A stretch of 64,000 nucleotides of DNA from Betaproteobacteria bacterium (lineage in GTDB: Bacteria > Pseudomonadota > Gammaproteobacteria > Burkholderiales > SG8-41), in the NCBI GenBank assembly GCA_021732605.1, contig JAKFUS010000013.1, positions 1 through 64,000 on the forward strand. The letters run 5' to 3'. The notes beneath the pieces were generated by a model. That model did no database searches. It was not told the origin of the DNA and saw only the letters and a program-made list of their open reading frames with translations. Position numbers and translations under genes: made by a program. Below are positions 40,239 to 50,886 of this stretch, one piece after another. Numbering within the stretch: the stretch's first letter is position 1; each line of letters opens with the position of its first letter.

Positions 40239-41438
40239 CTACCAGCCCTCATGCTCCGAAGTCGCGCCAATCTTGTGTATCGACAGGTCGGAACCATCAA
40301 ACTCCTGCTCCCGATCCAAACGGATTCCGACGACAGCCTTCAGCGCACCATAAACAATAAAGCCCCCGACCAGTGCAATCACCACGCCCAGCCCGGTGCC
40401 GATCAGTTGTGCAGTCAGGCTGACACCGCCCAGGCCTCCCAGCGCCTTCGATCCGAAAATGCCGCAGGCGATGCCGCCCCACACGCCACACAGGCCATGC
40501 AAGGGCCACACACCCAACACATCATCGATTTTCAGTTTGTTCTGCGTCAGCGTGAACATATAGACGAACAAGGCGCCGGCAACCGTGCCGGTGGCCAGCG
40601 CACCGGCGGGATGCATCACATCCGAACCCGCGCACACAGCAACCAGTCCCGCCAGCGGTCCGTTGTGCACAAACCCCGGATCGTTGCGGCCGACCACCAG
40701 CGCCGCGACGATGCCGCCGGACATCGCCATCAGCGAATTGACCGCGACCAGCCCTGAAATCTTGTCGATGGTCTGCGCCGACATCACATTAAAGCCAAAC
40801 CAGCCGACGGTCAGGATCCACGCGCCCAGCGCCAGAAACGGAATGCTTGACGGCGCCTGCGCGGCGACACCCCCCTCTTTCGGATAACGGCCGATGCGCG
40901 GTCCGAGCAGGATCACTGCCGCCAGCGCCAGCCAGCCGCCCACCGCATGCACCACCACCGAACCGGCGAAGTCATGGAACGGTGCGCCTGCGACGGATTC
41001 GATCCACGCCTGCACGCCGTAACGGTTGTTCCACGCGATGCCTTCAAAAAACGGATAAATCAGCCCGACGATGACCGCCGTTGCCGTCAGCTGCGGATAA
41101 AACCGGGCGCGTTCGGCAATGCCGCCGGAAATGATCGCCGGCACCGCGGCGGCAAACGTCAGCAGGAAAAAGAATTTGGTGACCTCGAAGCCGCTTTTCT
41201 GCGTCAGTTGTTCGGCGCCGACCATGAACGACACACCATAGGCCACGCCGTAGCCGACGAAAAAATAGACGATGGTCGATACCGCGAAGTCGGTCAGGAT
41301 CTTGACCAGGGCATTGACCTGATTTTTGCGGCGCACCGTGCCGACTTCCAGAAACGCAAAGCCGGAATGCATCGCCAGCACCATGATGGCGCCGAGCAAA
41401 ATGAACAAGGTATCCGTACTGATTTTGACGGCTTCCAT
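40239..41438 (-). CDS. amt: ammonium transporter
   Basis: 399 aa; Amt family signature (VVHAVGGWLALAAVILLGPRIGRY; HGLCGVWGGIACGIFG). Confidence 0.95.
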   Translation of the reverse strand: MEAVKISTDTLFILLGAIMVLAMHSGFAFLEVGTVRRKNQVNALVKILTDFAVSTIVYFFVGYGVAYGVSFMVGAEQLTQKSGFEVTKFFFLLTFAAAVPAIISGGIAERARFYPQLTATAVIVGLIYPFFEGIAWNNRYGVQAWIESVAGAPFHDFAGSVVVHAVGGWLALAAVILLGPRIGRYPKEGGVAAQAPSSIPFLALGAWILTVGWFGFNVMSAQTIDKISGLVAVNSLMAMSGGIVAALVVGRNDPGFVHNGPLAGLVAVCAGSDVMHPAGALATGTVAGALFVYMFTLTQNKLKIDDVLGVWPLHGLCGVWGGIACGIFGSKALGGLGGVSLTAQLIGTGLGVVIALVGGFIVYGALKAVVGIRLDREQEFDGSDLSIHKIGATSEHEGW

Positions 41439-41470
41439 AATCTCCCCCTTAAATTAACCTGGAATTACAA

Positions 41471-41487
41471 AGCAATACCTGTTCCTG
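41471..41487 (-). promoter_or_regulatory. putative sigma-54 promoter of amt
   Basis: Minus strand AGGAACAGGTATTGCT: GG-N10-GC spacing, TTGC -12 element; ~35 bp upstream of start. Confidence 0.4.
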
Positions 41488-41567
41488 AATACAAGTTATT
41501 GTTTTTAATTAAAAAATTATAAAGCACCCTAGCTGAAACGCTCATATATAGTGCATAAGCTGAATAA

Positions 41568-41586
41568 CCGCACTTTATCAGTGCGG
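41568..41586. promoter_or_regulatory. putative NtrC-type enhancer palindrome upstream of amt
   Basis: CCGCACTttatcAGTGCGG (GCAC-N7-GTGC). Confidence 0.4.
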
Positions 41587-41678
41587 GCAAAAGATCGGGC
41601 GGCCATTCCATCACAACCCCGGCAGTACCATCCAGACAATCCGGTAAATCATTGAAGAAATTGGTATATTCAGTATCC

Positions 41679-43513
<1,835 letters not shown>

Positions 43514-43517
<4 letters not shown>

Positions 43518-44569
43518 AGCGCCGGCAGCAACTTCTCGAGCCCCGTTTCACTGGCAATGCGCTTCAGGTCGGCGATAGTGTCGTCCGGAAACTGGATACC
43601 CTGGCTGCGGTTGCGCGTGTTGTTGCGCGCCTCCATTTCGCCCGGATAAAACACCTCGTCAAAACCCTGCGCCAGCGGCACCGACTTGAGTTCGGCGACG
43701 AACTGCTCCATGCGCGCATTGAATTCCGTCAATGACTGCATCGCCTCGATGTTGATCGCCAGCATGAAATGGCCGCAGTTGCTTTTCTCCGCGGTTTTGT
43801 ATGGGCTGTGCACCGCCGACAGGAAACCGCTGCCGGTCAGCACACCCGACATCATGTCGACCATTGCCGCAATCGCGTAACCCTTGTGTTCGGCCATCGG
43901 CAGGATGATGCCGTCGATGGCGGCCTGCGGATCAGTAGTCGGCGCACCATCGGCAGTAATCGCCCAGCCCAGCGGGATTTTCTGCTTCTTGTTGCGCGCG
44001 AGATAGATCTTGCCGCGAGCAACACCGGTGTTCGCCATATCGACCACGAAGGGGGCGTGCTTACCCGCCGGCGCAGCAATCGACCAGGGATTGGTACCGA
44101 CGATTTTTTTACGCCCGCCCCAGGGCGCCATCGCCGGCCCGCCGTTGGAGGTCAGCATCATCACGCAGCCTGCCCTTGCGCCCATCAGCGTGTAATACAT
44201 GCAGGTGCCGAAATGGTTGGACATGCGCACGCCGACCGCGCCGATGCCGTGAGCTTTGGCGCGCTTGATCGCCTCCTCGGCCGCGAGTTTGGCCAGCACA
44301 TGACCGACACCGTCGTGACCGTCGATCACCGCCATCGCGCCGCCGTCGATGACGAACTCCGGCTGCGTCACCGGGTTCATCACCTTGTTGCGCAAACGGT
44401 CGAGGTACCAGCCCAGACGCAGCACCCCGTGGGACTGGTGCCCCCACAAATCCGCCTGCACCAGTGTGTCGGCAATCAGCCGCGCGTCGGCTTCGGGCAC
44501 ACCCTGGCCGGCGTAAACAGCGGCGCAGAAATCAATCAGTTTTTGTGCATCAACCGGCGCAGCAGGCAT
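43514..44569 (-). CDS. malate/L-lactate dehydrogenase (Ldh) family oxidoreductase
   Basis: 351 aa; WGHQSHGVLRLGWYLDRL, SNHFGTCMYYTLMGARAG, GTNPWSIAAPAG. Confidence 0.9.
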
Positions 44570-44593
44570 GGGCAGGATTTCCTTGGAAATATA

Positions 44594-45775
44594 TTAATGT
44601 GAGCGCGTCAGCAGCCGCATGCCGCGATCCAGGCCGTCGATCGTCAGCGGAAACATGCGGTCGCCCATCAGCTGGCGGGTAATGCTGATCGATTCATGGT
44701 AATTCCACACCGCCCCCGGCTGCGGATTGAGCCAGATTGCCCTTGAATACACCTGCAGCGCGCGCTGCAGCCACACCGCGCCGGCCTCCTCGTTGCTGTG
44801 CTCGACGCTGCCCCCGGGATAGGTGATCTCGTACGGGCTCATCGTGGCGTCGCCGACGATGATCAGCTTGTAGTCGTGCGGATAGGTGTGCAGCACATCC
44901 CAGGTCGCCATGCGTTCGGTGGCGCGGCGGCGGTTGTCTTTCCACACCCGGTCATAGAGAAAATTGTGGAAGTAGAAATATTCGAGGTGCTTGAATTCGG
45001 TGCGTGTCGCTGAAAACAGCTGCTCGCAGACGCGGATGTGGTCGTCCATCGAACCGCCGATATCGAGAAACAGCAGCACCTTCACCGCGTTGTGGCGCTC
45101 CGGCACCATTTTCAGGTCCAGCCAGCCGGCGTTTTTGGCCGTGGAACGGATGGTGTCTTCCATGTCCAGCACTTCGGGCGCCCCGGTGCGCGCAAACTTG
45201 CGTAATTTGCGCAAGGCCACCTTGATGTTACGTGTGCCCAGCTCCACGGTATCGTCAAGGTTTTTGAACTCGCGCTGATCCCACACCTTCACCGCGCGGC
45301 GGTTGCGCGATTCATGCTGGCCGATGCGGATGCCTTCCGGGTTATAGCCATAGGCGCCGAAGGGACTGGTGCCCCCGGTGCCGATCCATTTGCTGCCGCC
45401 CTGGTGCCGCCCCTTCTGCTCTTCGAGGCGCTGCTTCAGCGCCTCCATCAGTTTTTCCCAGCCGCCCAGCGACTGGATCAGTTTTTTCTCTTCTTCAGTC
45501 AGATTTTTCTCGACCAGCTTGCGCAGCCAGTCTTCGGGAATCACCGCCGCCGCGGCATCGATGCCGACCACACCCTTGAAGTAAGCAGCGAAGACCAGGT
45601 CGTAACGATCGAAGAATTTCTCGTCCTTGACCAGACAGGCGCGCGCGAGGTGGTAGAACTCATCAACACTGCCGAAAGCGACCTGCTTCTCCAGCGCCTC
45701 GATCAGCATCAGGAATTCCTTGATCGAGGCCGGTACGCCGCCCAGGCGCAGTTTGAGGAAAAATTCGATCAACAT
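44594..45775 (-). CDS. vWA domain protein (CoxE-like)
   Basis: 393 aa; VLLFLDIGGSMDDHIRVCEQLFSA (modified MIDAS); paired with MoxR. Confidence 0.88.
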   Translation of the reverse strand: MLIEFFLKLRLGGVPASIKEFLMLIEALEKQVAFGSVDEFYHLARACLVKDEKFFDRYDLVFAAYFKGVVGIDAAAAVIPEDWLRKLVEKNLTEEEKKLIQSLGGWEKLMEALKQRLEEQKGRHQGGSKWIGTGGTSPFGAYGYNPEGIRIGQHESRNRRAVKVWDQREFKNLDDTVELGTRNIKVALRKLRKFARTGAPEVLDMEDTIRSTAKNAGWLDLKMVPERHNAVKVLLFLDIGGSMDDHIRVCEQLFSATRTEFKHLEYFYFHNFLYDRVWKDNRRRATERMATWDVLHTYPHDYKLIIVGDATMSPYEITYPGGSVEHSNEEAGAVWLQRALQVYSRAIWLNPQPGAVWNYHESISITRQLMGDRMFPLTIDGLDRGMRLLTRSH

Positions 45776-45782
45776 GGGATTT

Positions 45783-45887
45783 GGTGACTGGTGACTGGTG
45801 ACTGGTGACTGGTAATTGGTAATTGGTAATTGGTAATTGGTAATTGGTAATTGGTAATTGGTAATTGGTAATTGGTAATTGGTAATT
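45783..45887. repeat. heptanucleotide tandem array (GGTGACT)4 (GGTAATT)11
   Basis: Counted directly. Confidence 0.97.
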
Positions 45888-45927
45888 GGTGGTCACGAAT
45901 GCACGGTGATAGTTTCTTGCGCGGGGT

Positions 45928-45962
45928 TTACCAGTCACCAGTTACCAATTACCAGTCACCCA
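45928..45962. repeat. degenerate heptamer array in opposite orientation
   Basis: TTACCAG TCACCAG TTACCAA TTACCAG TCACCCA. Confidence 0.95.
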
Positions 45963-46808
45963 TCAAGATTTGCGCCGCGACATAAACACCAGCCGCTCGA
46001 ACAGATGTACGTCCTGCTCATTCTTGATCAGCGCACCATGCAGCGGCGGCACGATCTTGTGTGTGTCCTGGCTGTAGAGCGCTTCCGGCGGAATGTCTTC
46101 GGCCATCAGCAGCTTCAGCCAGTCGAGCAGTTCGGACGTCGTTGGCTTTTTCTTCAGCCCCGGCACATCGCGGATTTCGAAAAAGGCATTGAGCGCCTGG
46201 CTCAGCAACTGTTTCTTGATGCCGGGGAAATGCACATCGACGATTTTCGCCATGGTTTCCGGATCGGGGAAACGGATGTAATGGAAAAAACAGCGGCGCA
46301 GGAAGGCGTCGGGCAGTTCTTTTTCATTGTTGCTGGTGATGATCACCAGCGGCCGCTGCCTGGCCTTGACCAGTTGCTGGGTCTCATAAACATAAAACTC
46401 CATGCGATCCAATTCGCGCAGCAGGTCGTTCGGAAATTCGATATCCGCTTTATCGACCTCATCAATCAGCAGCACTGCCTGCTGCTCCGACTCGAAGGCT
46501 TTCCACAACATGCCCTGCACGATGTAGTTGCCGATGTCTTTCACCTTCGGGTCGCCGAGCTGCGAATCGCGCAGCCGCGATACCGCATCATATTCATACA
46601 GGCCATGCTGCGCCTTGGTCGTCGATTTGATGTGCCACTCGTAGAGCGGGCGTTTCAGCGCCTGCGCCACTTCGAGGGCCAGCATGGTCTTGCCGGTGCC
46701 CGGCTCACCCTTGATCAGCAACGGACGCTCCAGCGCCAGTGCGGCATTCACCGCCATCATCAGGTCGTCGGTCGCGACGTAGTTTTTGGCGCCGGTAAAG
46801 CGTGACAT
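45963..46808 (-). CDS. MoxR family AAA+ ATPase
   Basis: 281 aa; LLIKGEPGTGKTMLALEVAQAL; VLLIDEVDKADIEF. Confidence 0.94.
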   Translation of the reverse strand: MSRFTGAKNYVATDDLMMAVNAALALERPLLIKGEPGTGKTMLALEVAQALKRPLYEWHIKSTTKAQHGLYEYDAVSRLRDSQLGDPKVKDIGNYIVQGMLWKAFESEQQAVLLIDEVDKADIEFPNDLLRELDRMEFYVYETQQLVKARQRPLVIITSNNEKELPDAFLRRCFFHYIRFPDPETMAKIVDVHFPGIKKQLLSQALNAFFEIRDVPGLKKKPTTSELLDWLKLLMAEDIPPEALYSQDTHKIVPPLHGALIKNEQDVHLFERLVFMSRRKS

Positions 46809-46842
46809 TATTTTTCCTTTAAAATCAAATACTTATACATAT

Positions 46843-48297
46843 CTAATGGTGCTGTGCAAGGCGGCTTTCGATTTCAGCCAGCTTGCGGCGGATCTCCGCC
46901 CCGGCAAACAACTGCGGCTCGGAAGGCTCAAAACCCTGGGCGCGTTCGCGCTCGGCGATCGATTTTCGCGCAGCGGTAAACGCCGTTTCAAACGACCAGG
47001 TCTTGCGCAGTTCTTCATTGAACAGCGCCTGCGCGAGCCAGGTCGAGTCCGACATGCTGCCGCAACCGAATGATTGGCGCTTCGCGCTGGAGGCGGTGAT
47101 GATCAGGGTGTGTTCATCCTGCAGCGGCATGATGAACCCGCCGGAATAGCAGGCCGAGACCACGATCACCCGCCATTTGATGCCGGATTCGTCCAATGCT
47201 TTTTTCAGCGCGGGCGGATCGATAGTCGCCAGCCGCAAGGGCCAGAAATCCACCGCCAGCCGGTGCGACTCCGAACCGTGCGAAGACACGTACATGACCA
47301 GCAGATCCTCATCGCGGTTCATCTGGCTGCCGATGCGTTTCAGCGCCGCGCTGATGCTGGTCAGGCTGGCCACCGGATGCGTATCCAGCGTTTTCCGGTT
47401 ATTCAGCAGCACCACCGAGCGCCCGGCGGTATCAAAACGCTTGCGGAACAGATCCGCGATCAACTGCACCTCTTTCATGAATACGTCTTCGCGGGCATAC
47501 AGGCCGGCAGCCAGCAGATAGATGTCGGCGACGCCGGGACGCCCGCCTTCCACGGCAGCCAGCGATTTGCGCAACATGTCCTGCTGCGCGTAAAACCCGC
47601 GCTCATCAATGGGCGCCCGGGCAGATTTTTCTGCGGCATCCGACGCATCATATTTCGGCATCCACAGATAGTTCTGCGGATACCACAGCACAGGCGCCAC
47701 CAGCAGCAGCCATCCCGCCGCCATCGCCATGAGGTTGCGACCCGGGCCGGCGTTCACCAAGCGCGCCACACTGATCGCGATCACCAGCGTCCACCACAGC
47801 ACGGCGCCATAAAACAGATACGTCCACCAGTTGCCGCCGACCAGCCTGGGCGGCAGGCGCTGCAACAGCACTCCGGAAGCACCGATCAACAGCGAAAGCA
47901 CCAGGCCCGCGGCCACCAGCGCCAGCGCAATCTGCAACTGCGATCCCGCCCTGCCGCCCAGTCGCACCGCCACCAGCGCAAACAACAGCGTAGCCGGCAC
48001 AAACAACAGCGCGCGCGGCACTTCGTAGACATTGAATTCGCCATTGAAGCCGATGCTGGCCAGCCCCAGCAGGAACAACAGCAAAAGGTTCAGGCCGGCG
48101 ATCAGCGCGAAGGCCTCGGCGGAGGGCGTAAACATTTCCGCAGTCACCGGACGCAAAAAAGCTAGTCGTGCACCGGCGCGCAGATTGCTCATCACATCGC
48201 GATACAAAGTGCAGCGCAGCTGCGGTGTGGCCGGCGGCATGTTGTCCGCCACGGCAATACCGGCGGCCTGATCATCATGCATCGCCGGCTCCTGCAT
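46843..48297 (-). CDS. membrane-anchored C13 (legumain/caspase-fold) family peptidase
   Basis: 484 aa; multiple N-terminal TM segments; LLVMYVSSHGSE (His) and WRVIVVSACYSGGFI (Cys) dyad motifs. Confidence 0.85.
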   Translation of the reverse strand: MQEPAMHDDQAAGIAVADNMPPATPQLRCTLYRDVMSNLRAGARLAFLRPVTAEMFTPSAEAFALIAGLNLLLLFLLGLASIGFNGEFNVYEVPRALLFVPATLLFALVAVRLGGRAGSQLQIALALVAAGLVLSLLIGASGVLLQRLPPRLVGGNWWTYLFYGAVLWWTLVIAISVARLVNAGPGRNLMAMAAGWLLLVAPVLWYPQNYLWMPKYDASDAAEKSARAPIDERGFYAQQDMLRKSLAAVEGGRPGVADIYLLAAGLYAREDVFMKEVQLIADLFRKRFDTAGRSVVLLNNRKTLDTHPVASLTSISAALKRIGSQMNRDEDLLVMYVSSHGSESHRLAVDFWPLRLATIDPPALKKALDESGIKWRVIVVSACYSGGFIMPLQDEHTLIITASSAKRQSFGCGSMSDSTWLAQALFNEELRKTWSFETAFTAARKSIAERERAQGFEPSEPQLFAGAEIRRKLAEIESRLAQHH

Positions 48298-48890
48298 CAG
48301 GCACTGCGCGCCAGATCACTGCGCCGGTCGACATCAAACAACACGCCGGGGTCATCGACATCAATCACCCGCACCAGCGCCTGATTGCGCTGCACCACGG
48401 CGCGTGCGCCGCTGTCGCCACCGAGTACCTGCAGTTCCTGCAAAAACCGCGCGCCGAAAGCCACCGGATGGCCGCGGTCGCCCTGATAGGCCGGTGCGAC
48501 GATGGCAGCGCCGGCAGCCAGCGCCTGCACTACCCGCTTGATGGTATCGGGGCGGATGCGCGGCATGTCGGCCAGCGCAACGATCCAGCCGCCGGCATCT
48601 CGCGTGACGCTGACGCCGTGGGCCAGGCTGACGCCCATGCCCAGCTCTGCATCGGCGCACATGGTCACCGCGCATCCCTCCTGCTCAAGCAATTCCGCCA
48701 CCGGAAAATCCCCGGAGCGCACCACGGCCGTCACGTTGAGTCCCGCCGCAATCAGGTTACGCGCGGCATGGGCGGCAATGGCCACGCCGTCTTCCAGCGG
48801 ATGCAGCAGTTTGGCGCCGCCAAAACGCGCCCCGGCGCCGGCGGCCAGCAGGATCGCCACGGGGGATTTTTCAGGGACTGTCATGGCCAT
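48297..48890 (-). CDS. MobA/MocA-like nucleotidyltransferase
   Basis: 197 aa; ILLAAGAGARFGGAKLL, VALADMPRIRPDTI, GHPVAFG. Confidence 0.88.
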   Translation of the reverse strand: MAMTVPEKSPVAILLAAGAGARFGGAKLLHPLEDGVAIAAHAARNLIAAGLNVTAVVRSGDFPVAELLEQEGCAVTMCADAELGMGVSLAHGVSVTRDAGGWIVALADMPRIRPDTIKRVVQALAAGAAIVAPAYQGDRGHPVAFGARFLQELQVLGGDSGARAVVQRNQALVRVIDVDDPGVLFDVDRRSDLARSA

Positions 48891-48913
48891 GATTATAATG
48901 GCCCATTCCGCCC

Positions 48914-48962
48914 TTACCCATTACCAATTACCAATTACCAATTACCAATTACCAATCACCAT
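48914..48962. repeat. heptanucleotide tandem array (TTACCAA)5 with degenerate flanks
   Basis: ttaccca ttaccaa x5 tcaccat. Confidence 0.95.
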
Positions 48963-48983
48963 TAACCCAGCAAGGTCCACACC

Positions 48984-49757
48984 ATGCCCAGGTTCTGCGC
49001 GAATATCTCCATGCTCTTCAACGAGGTCGCGTTCATGGACCGCTTCGCTGCTGCGGCCAAGGCCGGGTTCAAGGGTGTCGAATACCTGTTTCCATACGAC
49101 TACGACAAAAACGCGCTGGCGGATTCACTCGCCAACAACAATCTCGTCCAGGTGCTGCACAACCTGCCCGCCGGCAACTGGGCCGGCGGCGAGCGCGGCA
49201 TCGCCTGCCATCCGCGGCGCGAAAGCGAATTCCAGGACGGCGTGGGCCGCGCCATCGACTACGCCACCGCGCTCGGCTGCAAGCAAGTCAACTGCCTCGC
49301 CGGCATCCGCCCGACCCACCTCGATCCCAACGTCACGCGCGAAACCTTCATCCGCAACCTGCAGTTTGCCGCGCCGAAATTCAAGGAAGCCGGCATCAAG
49401 CTGCTGATTGAGCCGATCAACACCCGCGACATCCCGGGATTTTTTCTCAATTCCTCGCAGCAGGCGGTCGATATCATCAAGGCCGTCGGCTCCGACAACC
49501 TGTTCCTGCAGTACGACATCTATCACATGCAGATCATGGAGGGTGACCTCGCCCGCGGCATCGAAACCAAGCTCGCGCTGATCCCGCACATGCAGCTCGC
49601 CGACAACCCCGGCCGCCACGAACCGGGCACCGGGGAGATCAATTTTCCGTGGCTGTTCCGCCACATCGACCGTATCGGCTACCAGGGCTGGATCGGCTGC
49701 GAATACAAGCCGGCGACCACCACCGAAGCCGGCCTGGGCTGGATGAAATTGGCATAG
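48984..49757 (+). CDS. hyi: hydroxypyruvate isomerase
   Basis: 257 aa; MPRFCANISMLFNEVAFMDRFAAAAKAGFKGVEYLFPYDY; LLIEPINTRDIPGFFL. Confidence 0.92.
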   Translation: MPRFCANISMLFNEVAFMDRFAAAAKAGFKGVEYLFPYDYDKNALADSLANNNLVQVLHNLPAGNWAGGERGIACHPRRESEFQDGVGRAIDYATALGCKQVNCLAGIRPTHLDPNVTRETFIRNLQFAAPKFKEAGIKLLIEPINTRDIPGFFLNSSQQAVDIIKAVGSDNLFLQYDIYHMQIMEGDLARGIETKLALIPHMQLADNPGRHEPGTGEINFPWLFRHIDRIGYQGWIGCEYKPATTTEAGLGWMKLA

Positions 49758-49872
49758 TTTTGCCCCGGCTGACGGTTGCTTGACGGCACCCCTAGCAGCC
49801 CACACAATGCCCCGGCAACAGACCCATAAAAACACAACGGGCTGTCCCGCATCACAACCTGGAGGAGGAGTC

Positions 49873-50817
49873 ATGAAAGCATCGCGTATCGCATCCGCGC
49901 TTGCCATTGCCGTGGCCGCAGCGTTCCCGTCGTTCTCGAGTGCCCAGCAAATGACCCTGATGACCGGCCCGCAGGGCGGGGTCTGGGTACCGCTGGGCGG
50001 ACAACTCAAAAGCATGTGGGAAAAAGCCATTCCCGGCCTCAACATCACCGCCACCCCGGGCGCCGGCATCGCCAACGTGCGCGGCGTTGATGAAGGCAAG
50101 GCACAGATCGGCTTCGGCAATTCCAGCACCTCTGTGGACGGCGTCGCCGGCAACGCGCCTTACCCGAAAAAAACCACCAAGGTTTGCCAGATGGCTAACC
50201 TGTATCCGCAGTATTTCCAGATCGTCGCGCTGGCGGATGCCAAGATCAACACCTTCGCCGATTTCAAAGGCAAGTCCGTTGTGACCCAGCCCAAGGGCAA
50301 CACCGGCGAACTGCTGACCAACCTGGTGCTGACGCTGAACGGCCTCAACTACCAGTCGCTTTCGAAAATCAACTTCCAGTCGTACACCGACGCCGTGTCG
50401 ATGATGAAGGACGGCCACGCCCAGGTGTTCACGCTGGGCACCACTATCCCTGCATCATCGGTGATGGACCTCGCCAGCGCCCGCGACATCAAAATGGTGC
50501 CGGTGGATGACAAAACCATGGCCGCGCTGCGCAAGCAGAACTCCGGCTACCTGAAGCTGACGGTCAAAGCCGGTACCTATCCCAAGCAGGACCAGGATGT
50601 GGCGATGATCGGCTACTCCGCGCATTTGGTGGTTGCCTGCGACCTGCCTGAACAAACCGTATACACGATGACCAAGACCGTCGCCGCCAACATCAGTGAC
50701 ATGGCCTCGGTCAACAAGGCCATGGCCGGACTGACACCGAAGGAAATGGCCACTGACATCGGCGTGCCTTTCCATCCGGGCGCCGTGAAGTTCTACAAAG
50801 AAGCGGGTGCCATGTAA
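49873..50817 (+). CDS. TAXI family TRAP transporter solute-binding protein
   Basis: Signal peptide MKASRIASALAIAVAAAFPSFSSA; TGPQGGVWVPLGGQLKSMWEKAIPGLNITATPGAGIANVRGVDEGKAQIGF. Confidence 0.92.
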   Translation: MKASRIASALAIAVAAAFPSFSSAQQMTLMTGPQGGVWVPLGGQLKSMWEKAIPGLNITATPGAGIANVRGVDEGKAQIGFGNSSTSVDGVAGNAPYPKKTTKVCQMANLYPQYFQIVALADAKINTFADFKGKSVVTQPKGNTGELLTNLVLTLNGLNYQSLSKINFQSYTDAVSMMKDGHAQVFTLGTTIPASSVMDLASARDIKMVPVDDKTMAALRKQNSGYLKLTVKAGTYPKQDQDVAMIGYSAHLVVACDLPEQTVYTMTKTVAANISDMASVNKAMAGLTPKEMATDIGVPFHPGAVKFYKEAGAM

Positions 50818-50839
50818 GCCACCGCAGCACGCAGGAAAA

Positions 50840-50862
50840 ACGGGGCGGCCCTGCCGCCCCGT
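50840..50862 (+). promoter_or_regulatory. strong intercistronic hairpin
   Basis: ACGGGGCGG-ccctg-CCGCCCCGT without a U-tract, between TRAP SBP and permease genes. Confidence 0.6.
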
Positions 50863-50886
50863 TCCACATTCAGACCGGGGAGCAAC

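Noticed and set aside
45783-45962. Heptamer arrays considered as CRISPR or coding repeats (NYQLPIT peptide)
   Set aside because: No spacers; 7 bp unit and peptide repeat in a spurious ORF. Treated as simple tandem repeats.
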